Assembly: GCA_018970445.1 (NCBI GenBank)
Contig: JAGWWF010000027.1
Span: 1 to 45,874, forward strand
Direction: 5' to 3'
From: Alphaproteobacteria bacterium
GTDB taxonomy: Bacteria; Pseudomonadota; Alphaproteobacteria; Sphingomonadales; Sphingomonadaceae
Length of the DNA: 45,874 bases
Below are positions 16,608-25,361 of the stretch, piece by piece (positions within the stretch are counted from its first letter, which is position 1; every line of letters starts with the position of its first letter). Position numbers and translations under genes: made by a program. Under the pieces are notes generated by a model, which had not been told where the DNA came from, did not search any database, and saw nothing but the letters and a program-made list of their open reading frames with translations.

Positions 16608-19604
16608 TCAGAACCGGGTCCGCACGCCCACGCTGATCACGCGCAGGATCGGGTTGCCGGCGAACGTGTCATAGCCTTGCGTGTTGTTGTAGAAGGGCGG
16701 TCGGGTGTTGAACATGTTCTGCACGTCCAGGAACACCTCGCCATCCTTCATCCAGCTTTCAGGCAGGGTGTAGGCGATGTGGGCATCGACCGTGGTATAG
16801 GCCTTCACCGGATCGCCGCCCGCGCCGGTGGGCACGCCGTTCACCGACACCACCGGATTGACGGCATTGGCGCTGAAGTTGCGATAGCCGCCGGTGTGGT
16901 TGAGGAACAGGTTGGCAGCGAAATCGCCCACCGTCACCCCGGCATCGGCGCGCAGATCCAGCCGGATCGACGGGAAGGTGCCGTTGAAGCCGGTGGTGTT
17001 GAGCACCGAGAAGGTGGGGCCGCCGCCGAAATTCTGATCGAACCTGGTCTTCAGCGACATGGCCGCACCCAGGGTGAAATTGCCCCAGCTGGTGTTGTGG
17101 CTGTAGCGCGCATCGGCATCGATGCCCTGCACCTTCAGGTTCAGCACGTTGCGCTGCCGGAAATCATAGACATAGTTGACGGTGGCCGGGATCGTGGTGG
17201 TGAGCGGCCGGTTGCCGACGATTTCCTGGATCTGCGCCGGGGTGGCGCCGGTGGGGAAGATGCGCAGCAGGGGTTGCAGGCCGGTGATGTTGACCGCCGA
17301 ACCCGCAACCGGAGCGGTGACGCCGCCGCTGAACTGGTTGTTCCAGAAGGTGGCCGACAGGCGCAGGCCCGGCGCGAACGACGGGGTGAAATCCACGCCC
17401 AGCGCCCAGCTGGTGCCGCGCTGGGCCACCATGTCGTTGTTGCCGCCGTTGATCTGCAGGCCCTGGATGGTGGGGGTGCCGATGGTGCAGGTGGTGGTGC
17501 TGCACGACACGCCCGGGATGGTGTTGACGCCGGGATAGGCGGCAATCGGCACGGCCAGATTGGTCGGCCCGCCGGCCACCGAGGTTTCCGCCGTGGTGCC
17601 GCGGCCATCGGCGCCAAAGCTGGTCAGGGCCGGGGCGACGAAGCTGCGCGACCAGTTGCCGCGCACGCGCACGCCTTCCACCGGTTCCCAGTTCACCGCC
17701 ACCTTGGGGTTGGTGGTGGAACCGAAATCCGAATAATCATCGATGCGGCCGGCCAGGTTCACGTCCAGCTTGTGGATGCCGGGAATGGCCTGTTCGGGGC
17801 CGACGATGGGCAGCAACACTTCGGCATAGGCCGCCTTGACGTTGCGGTTGTAATCCAGGTTGATCGTGCTGGAACCGCTGCTGGCCGGGCCGGTGCCGTT
17901 GGGGAACGAGACGTTCTGGCGGATGGTATAGCCGATATATTCGCCGCCGAACGCCAGCTTGGCCGCGCCACCGGGCAGATCGAACAGATCGCCGGCAATC
18001 TGGGCGCGGAAATTCTGGATGCCCTGGCGGGTGTAGCGCCAGGTGGTGGTGTCGGTCAGCCGGGCACGCACGGCGGCCGACGTGCGGTTGGCCGCGCCGA
18101 CAGTCCACACGTCCAGCGCGTTGGCGGCGGTGAGCGGCAATTGCGTGACGATCTGGCCGGTGGCCGGCACCGAAATCGTCGTCAGGCTGCCGCCCTGGTT
18201 GGTGGTGCCGTTCAGGGCCAGCAGCGCCGCCGACTGGTTGAGGCGGCCGGTGTCGCGCACGAAGCTGGCCGAGGTGCCGACCAGCGCCAGGCCCGACACG
18301 GTCCATTTGTCGCTCAGCTCATAATCGGCGTGGGTGTTGACGAAGAAATGTTCTTCCCCCGAATTGATCTCGGCACCCGGGCCGAACATGGCGTCGCCGG
18401 AAAAGCGCACCTGCTGGGTGGTGGAGGTCTGCCCCGGCATGGCGACATAGAAGGGGTTGATCTGCCCGGCGCCGCCAGCCGGGGTGCTGCCCGGGCCGAA
18501 CACGGTGGCCAGCACCGCGCCGCCGCCAGTGCCGCCCTGGCCGCGGCTGACCTGCTGGTTGTTCTTGCGGTTGGAATAGAGGATGTCGGCCCCCACGGTC
18601 AGGCGGTCACCCACCTTCTGTTCGGCCTTCATCATCACGTTGTGGCGGCGTTCTTCGGGCAGCTGGTCGCCGGCCTGGGTGATGTCGCAGAAGGCATTGG
18701 CCTGGGCATTGGACACCGGATTGCCATAGGCGCCGTTGACGAAGCCGAAGATGGTGGTGGTGCCGCCCGGCTGCACGCTGGCCGGATCGCAGTTGAAGGT
18801 GGCGAAATTGGCGCGGTTCTGCGCCGTCGCGGTTGACAGGTCCAGCCCGGCGTTGATTGCATCCTGGCGGTGATCGGCGGCCAGGAAGGGGCGATCGGCG
18901 ACGCGCAGGCGCGACCGGTCGGAATAATTGTACCCGATCGTCACCCAGCCCTGATCCCAGCTGGTGCCGGCAACGAACCCGGCCTGATAGGTGCGATAAT
19001 CATCGCCAAAGCCCAGCTGGCCCGACATCTGGATGCCATCGAACTTGCGGCGGGTGATGAAGTTGATGACCCCGGCCACGGCGTCGGAGCCATAGATGGA
19101 CGACGCGCCTTCGGCCAGCACCTCGACCCGTTCGATCATGGTGACGGGCACCATGTTGGGATCGCCCAGGCTGTGGTTGACGCCCGACAGCGGAATGCGA
19201 TGGCCATCGACGATGTTGAGCGTGGAGTTGGAGGCCGAACCGCCCAGACCGTGGATGGTCGGTGCGTTGGTGCCCGATGCCGAGGCGGAGTTGAACGAAC
19301 CCTGGCCGGCCGAACCCAGACCGACCACGGCCGGCACGGTGCGCAGGATCTGCTGCACGGTCTGCGCGTTGGTCTTCTCGATGGCTTCGGCCGAAACGCT
19401 GATCAGGTTGGAGCCGACCGGGGCGACGCCCTTGATGCTGGAGCCGGTGACGACGATTTCGGCGGCCTCTTCCTTGTCTTCGACAACGGCGCTGTTGCCC
19501 TGTTGATCATCGGCGGCGCGGGTGGCGGCCAGCGGGGCCATGGCCAGCGCCATGGCAAGGGCCAGGCGCGAGGCGTGCGGCAACAGGCGCGTCGAAACAG
19601 TCAT
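16608..19604 (-). CDS. TonB-dependent receptor of the quinate/shikimate unit
   Basis: A 998-residue outer-membrane transporter, first gene of the unit receptor - shikimate dehydrogenase - quiC, so it probably imports a quinate/shikimate compound or its ester. It has a signal peptide of about 31 residues (ending ATRA), plug start EIVVTGSSIKG, the segment SIYGSDAVAGVINFITRR near 175-190, and terminal Phe (ISVGVRTRF). The start at 19604 has a strong Shine-Dalgarno site (GGGGAGG, six bases away); the in-frame ATG at 19637 does not. A core promoter and a shared-motif operator lie just upstream. Confidence 0.94.
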   Translation of the reverse strand: MTVSTRLLPHASRLALAMALAMAPLAATRAADDQQGNSAVVEDKEEAAEIVVTGSSIKGVAPVGSNLISVSAEAIEKTNAQTVQQILRTVPAVVGLGSAGQGSFNSASASGTNAPTIHGLGGSASNSTLNIVDGHRIPLSGVNHSLGDPNMVPVTMIERVEVLAEGASSIYGSDAVAGVINFITRRKFDGIQMSGQLGFGDDYRTYQAGFVAGTSWDQGWVTIGYNYSDRSRLRVADRPFLAADHRQDAINAGLDLSTATAQNRANFATFNCDPASVQPGGTTTIFGFVNGAYGNPVSNAQANAFCDITQAGDQLPEERRHNVMMKAEQKVGDRLTVGADILYSNRKNNQQVSRGQGGTGGGAVLATVFGPGSTPAGGAGQINPFYVAMPGQTSTTQQVRFSGDAMFGPGAEINSGEEHFFVNTHADYELSDKWTVSGLALVGTSASFVRDTGRLNQSAALLALNGTTNQGGSLTTISVPATGQIVTQLPLTAANALDVWTVGAANRTSAAVRARLTDTTTWRYTRQGIQNFRAQIAGDLFDLPGGAAKLAFGGEYIGYTIRQNVSFPNGTGPASSGSSTINLDYNRNVKAAYAEVLLPIVGPEQAIPGIHKLDVNLAGRIDDYSDFGSTTNPKVAVNWEPVEGVRVRGNWSRSFVAPALTSFGADGRGTTAETSVAGGPTNLAVPIAAYPGVNTIPGVSCSTTTCTIGTPTIQGLQINGGNNDMVAQRGTSWALGVDFTPSFAPGLRLSATFWNNQFSGGVTAPVAGSAVNITGLQPLLRIFPTGATPAQIQEIVGNRPLTTTIPATVNYVYDFRQRNVLNLKVQGIDADARYSHNTSWGNFTLGAAMSLKTRFDQNFGGGPTFSVLNTTGFNGTFPSIRLDLRADAGVTVGDFAANLFLNHTGGYRNFSANAVNPVVSVNGVPTGAGGDPVKAYTTVDAHIAYTLPESWMKDGEVFLDVQNMFNTRPPFYNNTQGYDTFAGNPILRVISVGVRTRF

Positions 19605-19630
19605 GATGTCCTCCCCAGGATCGGTTTTTT

Positions 19631-19675
19631 GTACCAACTAGTGCGTTCAATATCGGCCTGTTCATCTGCCGTCAA
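19631..19675 (-). promoter_or_regulatory. Promoter with shared operator motif, site B (receptor-aroE-quiC)
   Basis: On the minus strand, -35 TTGACG (19670-19675) and -10 TATTGA (19647-19652) are separated by exactly 17 bases. The operator motif, read on the plus strand as GTACCAACTAGTGCGTTC (19631-19648), directly abuts and overlaps the -10 and covers the start-site region. That is a repressor-type placement. It is the best-formed promoter in the window. Confidence 0.75.
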
Positions 19676-19701
19676 GATTGCGGCAGTGCGCCGCGGGCGG
19701 T

Positions 19702-20961
19702 TCAGTCCAGCGCCACCCGCTCCACCGGGCCGACGATCAGCACATAGGCCGCCGCCCCGATCAGGCCGAGCACGGCGATATAGGCCAGCGCGCCATAGAA
19801 GCTGCCGGTGGCGCCGACGATGAAACCGATCACCAGCGGCGTGACGATGCCGGCCAGATTGGCGCACAGGCTGAACAGCCCGCCGGTGACGCCCACCGCC
19901 TCGCGCGGGGCGACATCGGTGATCAATGTCCAGCCCAGATTGACCATGCCCTGCCCGAAGAAGGCCAGGCTCATGATGGCGATCACCATGTCGTTCGAAT
20001 CGGTGAAATTGGCCGCCACCATGGTGGAGGTGAGCAAAAGGCCGACGATGATCGGCAGCTTGCGCCCCAGCGTGGCGGAACCGCTGCTGCGGATCAGCCA
20101 GTCAGACACCTGCCCGCCGACCAGCACGCCAACGCTGGCCGCCAGATAGGGCAGGGCAGCGGCCCAGCCGGATTTGAGGAAATCCATGCCGCGTTCATCG
20201 GCCAGATAGGACGGGAACCAGGTGAGGAAGAACACCAGGGTGGAATTGCCGCAGAATTGCCCGATGGACGCGCCCAGCACCTGGCGCCTGCGGATCAGCC
20301 GGCCCAGCATCGCCCAGCTGAACGGCGGCGCCGTGGCGGTGGAGAGGCCGCCGCCGGCTTCGATCAGGGCCAGTTCCGCTGCATTGGCGCGGCTGGCGTG
20401 CGGTTCGCGATAGAAGATGAACCAGATGCCGGCAAAGGCGATGCCGATGCCGCCGGTGATCCAGAACAGGGACCGCCAGCCCCAGGTGGCGACGATCCAG
20501 CCCAGCACCGGGATCAACAGGCCCAGCCCCACATATTGCCCCACGGCATAGACGCTGTTGGCGCGCGCCCGCTCGCCTTGCGGAAACCAGGTTGCCAGCA
20601 CCCGGCTGTTGGCCGGAAAACAGGGCGATTCGGCCAGGCCCAGCGCCAGCCGGGCGCCCAGCAGGCCGGCAACGCCGGTCATCAGCCCGTGCAGCGCGGT
20701 GGCGGCCGACCACAGCGCCAGCGACAGGCCATAGGTGAGGCGGGTGCCAAAGCGATCGAGCACGAAGCCGCCCGGCACCTGCGCCAGCGCATAGGTCCAG
20801 GAAAAGGCCGAGAAGATCAGGCCCATGACTTCGGGGCCGATCTCAAGTTCGGCGGTGAGCGCCGGCTTGGCGACGCCCAGCACCGAACGATCGAGATAGT
20901 TGAGCATGGTGGCCGCCGTGATCAGCGCCAATATGCCCAGGCGGGCGCGGCTGGGCGTCAT
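19702..20961 (-). CDS. MFS transporter, anion:cation symporter family
   Basis: A 419-residue inner-membrane carrier with about 12 membrane segments. The N-terminal MLNYLDRSVLGVAKP and ALAQVPGGFVLDRFGTRLTYG match the ACS group (hexuronate, glucarate, phthalate-type organic anions). QGERARANSV and GWRSLFWITGGIG follow the usual loop pattern. Its ATG overlaps the dehydroquinase stop by four bases (ATGA), so the two are coupled; quinate, shikimate or dehydroquinate are the likely cargo. This is inference from context, since the family does not fix the substrate. Confidence 0.9.
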   Translation of the reverse strand: MTPSRARLGILALITAATMLNYLDRSVLGVAKPALTAELEIGPEVMGLIFSAFSWTYALAQVPGGFVLDRFGTRLTYGLSLALWSAATALHGLMTGVAGLLGARLALGLAESPCFPANSRVLATWFPQGERARANSVYAVGQYVGLGLLIPVLGWIVATWGWRSLFWITGGIGIAFAGIWFIFYREPHASRANAAELALIEAGGGLSTATAPPFSWAMLGRLIRRRQVLGASIGQFCGNSTLVFFLTWFPSYLADERGMDFLKSGWAAALPYLAASVGVLVGGQVSDWLIRSSGSATLGRKLPIIVGLLLTSTMVAANFTDSNDMVIAIMSLAFFGQGMVNLGWTLITDVAPREAVGVTGGLFSLCANLAGIVTPLVIGFIVGATGSFYGALAYIAVLGLIGAAAYVLIVGPVERVALD

Positions 20962-21404
20962 GCCCGCAGCGCCCAGCGCCGGGCCAGATCGCGCACCGCC
21001 AGGCCATAGCCGGCGACGCCCAGGCCGGAGATGATGCCGGTCACCACCTGGGTCATGATCGATTTCGATCGCCATTCCGCCTCGCGGCGGTGGATGTTGG
21101 AAATATGCACCTCGATCACCGGGCAATCGACCATCTTGAGTGCATCAAGGATGGGATAGCCGGCATAGGTGAAGGCCGCCGGGTTGATGACGATGCCGAT
21201 CTGGCCACGGCGGGCGGCCTGGATCCAGTCCACCATTTCATGTTCGGCATTGGTCTGGCGAAAGATCAGCGGCAGGTCGCCGGCTTCGGCGCGGCACAGC
21301 GCCTCCACATCGGCCAGCGTCTCATGGCCATAGATGTGGGGTTCGCGTTCGCCCAACAGGTTGAGATTGGGCCCGTTCAGCACGTGAATGGCGTGCGTGT
21401 TCAT
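20958..21404 (-). CDS. aroQ: Type II 3-dehydroquinate dehydratase (catabolic paralogue)
   Basis: A 148-residue dodecamer-type dehydroquinase converting 3-dehydroquinate to 3-dehydroshikimate. Family marks are HVLNGPNLNLLGERE, Tyr25 (active-site Tyr of the flexible loop), Asn75 (INPAAF), His100 in EVHISN and Arg112. Two usual motifs are altered: the NPAAxTH stretch reads NPAAFTYAGY (His to Tyr), and the usual FRxxSY reads WRSKSI. That suggests a diverged, catabolic copy. ATG 21404 was chosen because GGGGGG lies six bases upstream; ATG 21410 would sit directly on the Shine-Dalgarno site. It leads the unit aroQ - MFS and diverges from the PQQ dehydrogenase across operator site C. Confidence 0.9.
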   Translation of the reverse strand: MNTHAIHVLNGPNLNLLGEREPHIYGHETLADVEALCRAEAGDLPLIFRQTNAEHEMVDWIQAARRGQIGIVINPAAFTYAGYPILDALKMVDCPVIEVHISNIHRREAEWRSKSIMTQVVTGIISGLGVAGYGLAVRDLARRWALRA

Positions 21405-21474
21405 TTCCATCCCCCCAGGATCGTCTGCCCTTTCGTGCCTGCCACGGGCCGCCGGTGCGGGCAAGGGCAGGGGG

Positions 21475-21514
21475 TTGCAGCGGCGCGACCCGTTGTGTAC
21501 GAACTGGTACATAT
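21475..21514. promoter_or_regulatory. Shared operator motif, site C (PQQ dehydrogenase / aroQ divergent region)
   Basis: GTACGAACTGGTACATAT at 21497-21514 carries the ACSAACTRGT motif within GTAC-N6-GTAC. A candidate plus-strand promoter is -35 TTGCAG (21475-21480) with a 17-base spacer and -10 TACGAA (21498-21503) inside the motif. The site is 22 bases before the PQQ dehydrogenase ATG and about 93 bases before the divergent aroQ start, so it could control both. Confidence 0.65.
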
Positions 21515-21535
21515 AAAAGCGGGGAGGGGTTGGCA

Positions 21536-23500
21536 ATGCGCCTGATGCCGATGCTGGTGGCAAATGTGGCAGGCCTGGGCCTGGCGGCGGCGGCGCTGGC
21601 CGATCCGGCGGCCGACTGGCCCACCTATGGCCGCGACAAGGGCGGCCAGCGCCATTCGCCACTGGCCCAGATCACGCCGGCCAATGTGGCCGGGCTGGAA
21701 CTGGCCTGGACCTATCACATGCGCCCCGCCAGCCTGGATGCAGCGCCGGCCGATGCCGCGGCCGCTGCCCAGCGCAGCGCCGAAGGGGTGGGCGGGCCGC
21801 CACCCGGTGCCCCCGCCGGCGGAGCCTTCTCGCGCCAGCGCAGCCGCTTTGCCGGATCGCAATCGACGCCGCTGGTGGTGGATGGCGTGATGTACACCAC
21901 CACGCCTTATGGCCGGGTGGTGGCGCTGGAACCGGAAACCGGGCGCGAGCTGTGGGCGGCGGCCATTCCCGGCCCCGGCCAGCCCAGTTTGCGCGGGGTC
22001 GAATACTGGCCGGGCGATGGCGACACGCCGCCGCGGCTGTTCTTTGGCACCCGCGATGGCCGGCTGTTTGCGCTGGATGCCGCCAGCGGCAAGCCGGCGG
22101 CCGGCTTTGGCCAGAACGGCGTGGTGGAGATGAAGACGCCCGACGTGCTGAACGGACAGACGGTGCGCCAATATGGCATGACCTCGCCGCCGATCGTCTG
22201 GAAGAATCTGGTCATCACCGGATCGGCCGTGCAGGAATTCCCGCCGCGCGGTGCGGCCGGCGACGTGCGCGCCTGGGATGCCCGCACCGGCGCGCTGGTG
22301 TGGACATTCCACAGCGTGCCCCGCCCCGGCGAGCCGTTCCACGAGACGTGGGGCACGGATGGTGCCGCTGCCCGGTCGGGTGTGAATGTGTGGGGATTCC
22401 TCACGCTCGATGCGGCGCGCGGCATTGTCTACATGCCGTTTGCCGCGCCCAGCTTCGATCGCTTTGGCGGCGATCGGCCGGGCGACAATCTTTATTCCTC
22501 CACGCTGGTGGCCGCCGATGCCGCCACCGGCAAGCGGCTGTGGCATTTCCAGGTGGTGCGCCACGACATCTGGGACAATGATCTGCAGGCCCCGCCCATC
22601 CTGTTCGATGTGGAAAAGGGCAAGCGCCGGATTCCGGCGGTGGCCATCGTGTCGAAGAACGGGCTGGTGTTCATTCTGGATCGCGTGACGGGCAAGCCGG
22701 TCTTTCCGGTGAAGGACATGCCGTTTCCGGCCAGCCCGGTGCCGGGCGAAGTGACCGCGCCGACCCAGCCGATCCCGCAGGTGACGCCGCCCTTGTCGCG
22801 CACCAGCTTCACCATGGCCGACGTGGCCGACGTGACGCCCGAACTGAAGGCCGGCTGCACCGACTGGATCACCAGGAACGCCATGGTGCCCGGCGGCCTG
22901 TATGTGCCGGTGGGTTTCAACACGGTGACGATCAGTTTCCCCGGCCTGCAGGGCGGCGGCAACTGGGGCGGTTTCACCTATGCCGCCGATCGCCGCCACC
23001 TGATCGTCAACACCACCGAACTGGGCCAGGTGACGGCGCTGGTGCCATCGAAAGGCCCGTTGCCGGTGGAACGTGGGCCGGTGAGCGGGCGGTTCCAGCT
23101 GCCCGGCAGCAAGCTGATGTGCCAGCAGCCGCCGTGGGGCAAATTGTCGGCCATCGACACGCGCACCGGCAAGCTGGCCTGGACGGTGCCGCTGGGCGTG
23201 ACCGACGAACTGCCCGAAGGCAAGCGGCTGACCGGCCGGCCCAACATCGGCGGCCCGATCAGCACGGCCAGCGGCCTCACCTTCATCGGCGCCAGCGATG
23301 ATGGCCGCTTCCGTGCCTTTGACAGCGCCAATGGCAAATTGCTGTGGGAGGTGAAGCTGCCGGCCGCCGCCCATGCCACGCCCGCCACCTATCGCGGCAA
23401 GGATGGCCGGCAATATGTGGTGGTGACGGCCACTGGCGGCAGTTTCCTCGACAGCCCGTTGGCCAGCGATGTGGTGATGGCGTTCGCCCTGCCCCGATAG
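21536..23500 (+). CDS. PQQ-dependent periplasmic dehydrogenase (quinate/shikimate candidate)
   Basis: A 654-residue quinoprotein with a signal peptide (about 1-22, ending AAALA) and no membrane anchor, so a soluble periplasmic enzyme. The eight-bladed propeller starts at DWPTYGRDKGGQRHSPL. The region DNLYSSTLVAADAATGKRLWHFQ...HDIWDNDLQAPP and IPAVAIVSKNGLVFILDRVTGKPVFPV matches the glucose/quinate (Gcd/QuiA) branch rather than alcohol dehydrogenases. Unlike classical QuiA and Gcd it lacks the N-terminal membrane domain, so an electron carrier is needed; the small cytochrome c at 23507-23794 is the obvious candidate. Its neighbours make quinate or shikimate oxidation the best guess, but the substrate cannot be read from sequence. 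SD GGGGAGGGG precedes ATG 21536. Confidence 0.85.
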   Translation: MRLMPMLVANVAGLGLAAAALADPAADWPTYGRDKGGQRHSPLAQITPANVAGLELAWTYHMRPASLDAAPADAAAAAQRSAEGVGGPPPGAPAGGAFSRQRSRFAGSQSTPLVVDGVMYTTTPYGRVVALEPETGRELWAAAIPGPGQPSLRGVEYWPGDGDTPPRLFFGTRDGRLFALDAASGKPAAGFGQNGVVEMKTPDVLNGQTVRQYGMTSPPIVWKNLVITGSAVQEFPPRGAAGDVRAWDARTGALVWTFHSVPRPGEPFHETWGTDGAAARSGVNVWGFLTLDAARGIVYMPFAAPSFDRFGGDRPGDNLYSSTLVAADAATGKRLWHFQVVRHDIWDNDLQAPPILFDVEKGKRRIPAVAIVSKNGLVFILDRVTGKPVFPVKDMPFPASPVPGEVTAPTQPIPQVTPPLSRTSFTMADVADVTPELKAGCTDWITRNAMVPGGLYVPVGFNTVTISFPGLQGGGNWGGFTYAADRRHLIVNTTELGQVTALVPSKGPLPVERGPVSGRFQLPGSKLMCQQPPWGKLSAIDTRTGKLAWTVPLGVTDELPEGKRLTGRPNIGGPISTASGLTFIGASDDGRFRAFDSANGKLLWEVKLPAAAHATPATYRGKDGRQYVVVTATGGSFLDSPLASDVVMAFALPR

Positions 23501-23506
23501 CGTCGG

Positions 23507-23794
23507 TCAGGGCGCGAAATTGCGGCCCAGATAGGCGGAGATCTCGGCAAATTCGGCATCGTTGATTTCGGCGCCGCGGCCGATCATCTGCTCCATCGTC
23601 TGTTCCCAGGCGACGCGGTCGCGGCGCTGGCCAACCACGATTGCGATGGCGTGGCAGGTGCCGCACTTGGCCCCCACCAGTTCCCGCCCCGGCCCGGCCG
23701 GCAGCAGCGACAGATCGGGCGCCGGTTCCTGCGCGGCCGCCACGCTGATGGTGACGGCGGCCAGCAGGGGCAGACAGAGCAGCAACCTAGTCAA
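23507..23794 (-). CDS. Small periplasmic c-type cytochrome
   Basis: A 95-residue monohaem cytochrome c. It has a signal peptide (about 1-21, ending VAAA) and a single haem site CGTCH (Cys44, Cys47, His48). Met67 or Met70 (MEQMIGRG) could be the distal axial ligand, and the C-terminal helix has EFAEISAYLGRNF as in class I cytochromes. It is last in the esterase - carboxylesterase - cytochrome unit, overlaps the carboxylesterase by eight bases, and is convergent with the PQQ dehydrogenase, whose stop is six bases away. It probably accepts electrons from that enzyme. Confidence 0.9.
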   Translation of the reverse strand: MTRLLLCLPLLAAVTISVAAAQEPAPDLSLLPAGPGRELVGAKCGTCHAIAIVVGQRRDRVAWEQTMEQMIGRGAEINDAEFAEISAYLGRNFAP

Positions 23795-25361
23795 CGGCGC
23801 GGCCCGTGGCGCGCACCCGTGGTGCGGGTGCAGGGTTCAGGGCCGCGACCAGCCCGGCGCGCGGCCAGTCGATGGCGCGGCTTTCAAGGTCCAGCCACAT
23901 CAGCCTGGGTTTGGCCGGATCAAAGCGCGGCCAGTCCGGCGACGGGGCCTCGCCGCGCACGAAGCGCACCAGCATGTCGGACATGGTTTGCGCCAGCGCC
24001 CGGTCCTGTGCCGTCCAGTTGCGGGTGGTGCGGAACAGGTTCAGGCTGTCCAGCGTCTGGAACCAATAGGGCACATCGCCGGTGTGATAGGCCCCGGCAG
24101 TGGCGGCATCATGATCGGAAAATGTGATGCCGGGCGCATAGGGCTGGCGGCGGGCGAACAGCCAGACATAGGCCGGGCTGCCGGCCCTGGCCTGGGCCCC
24201 GGCCCAACCCATCACCTGGTTGCCGATGCTCATGTCGCGCTGCAAGTCGTTGAGTGACCGATAAAGATCGGCGTCCGTCCCGGGGGCATAGCTGGCCAGC
24301 ACCGCATCGGCCTGGGGGCCAAAGCGGGCGCGCACGGCCGCTTCGAATTCGGCCACGCTCTTGACCGGCCCCAGGCTGGCAAAGGCCTCGTCGCGGGTGA
24401 AACCGATCAGCACCGGCACCTTGCTTTGCGCGCCGGCGGCATAGGTGGCGGCGGCATCGCCGGTCAACACATGGCCATCGGCCACCAGCGCATCGCGCGG
24501 CACGCCCGCGGCCCCGGCCAGCAGCCGATCACCGGCCAGATCGCGCATCGCCTCGATCCCGGTCGCGCCCAGCGCCTTTTGCAACGCCAGCCCCTGCACT
24601 TCGGCTTCGGCCAGCGGGATGGCGCCGCGCGGCCGCATTGGGCTGCCGCTCATGCCCACCACGCGGTGGAACAGGCCCCTGGCCAGCGGCGACATCTGCA
24701 ACGTGCCCACCGACATTGACCCGGCCGACTGGCCGGAAATGGTGACATTGCCGGCGTTGCCGCCAAAGGCCGCAATGTTGCGCTGCACCCAATGCAGGCC
24801 GGCGATCTGGTCCATCAGGCCATAATTGCCGCTGCGGCCGCCGGCTTCGCGGCTGAGTTCGGGGTGGGCCAGAAAGCCCAGCGCGCCAACCCGATAGGCG
24901 ATGTTGACCTGGATGACGCCCTTCCTGGCCAGAAACGCCCCGGAATAATTGGCCATGGATGTGGAGCCGACGTTGAACGCGCCGCCATAAATCCACACCA
25001 GCACCGGCCAGCCACCGGGCGGCGGCGCACCGGGTGGCACCCAGATGTTGAGGTGGAGGCAATCTTCCGACACCGCCTCGTTGCCGAAATAATGGTTCAT
25101 GGTGCGGCCGCGGCCCGGTTGCAGGCACATCGGCGCCGGCCGGGTGGCATCACGCACGCCGGCCCAGGCGGCGGCCGGCTGCGGCGGCTTCCAGCGCAGT
25201 TCGCGCACCGGCGGGGCGGCGAAGGGCACGCCCAGAAACGCCTTCACCCCGCCATCGATGGTGCTGCCGGCCAGGATGCCGGTATCAACCGTCACCTGCT
25301 GGGCGACGGCTGGCGCGGCGGCAAGCAGCAGGGCGAAGGCAAGCTGGATCAACGGCTTCAT
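23787..25361 (-). CDS. Secreted type-B carboxylesterase
   Basis: A 524-residue carboxylesterase/lipase-B family enzyme, secreted (signal peptide about 1-20, ending APAVA). It carries the second family signature EDCLHLNIW (99-107), oxyanion loop YGGAFNVG near 125 and nucleophile elbow GQSAGS with Ser212. An acidic residue in TRDEAF and the His in AYHTGDVPYWF complete the triad. It overlaps the upstream esterase by four bases (ATGA) and the downstream cytochrome gene by eight, so all three are coupled. Placement with quinate/shikimate genes suggests esters such as chlorogenate or galloyl/feruloyl quinates; that is inference. Confidence 0.9.
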   Translation of the reverse strand: MKPLIQLAFALLLAAAPAVAQQVTVDTGILAGSTIDGGVKAFLGVPFAAPPVRELRWKPPQPAAAWAGVRDATRPAPMCLQPGRGRTMNHYFGNEAVSEDCLHLNIWVPPGAPPPGGWPVLVWIYGGAFNVGSTSMANYSGAFLARKGVIQVNIAYRVGALGFLAHPELSREAGGRSGNYGLMDQIAGLHWVQRNIAAFGGNAGNVTISGQSAGSMSVGTLQMSPLARGLFHRVVGMSGSPMRPRGAIPLAEAEVQGLALQKALGATGIEAMRDLAGDRLLAGAAGVPRDALVADGHVLTGDAAATYAAGAQSKVPVLIGFTRDEAFASLGPVKSVAEFEAAVRARFGPQADAVLASYAPGTDADLYRSLNDLQRDMSIGNQVMGWAGAQARAGSPAYVWLFARRQPYAPGITFSDHDAATAGAYHTGDVPYWFQTLDSLNLFRTTRNWTAQDRALAQTMSDMLVRFVRGEAPSPDWPRFDPAKPRLMWLDLESRAIDWPRAGLVAALNPAPAPRVRATGRAVD

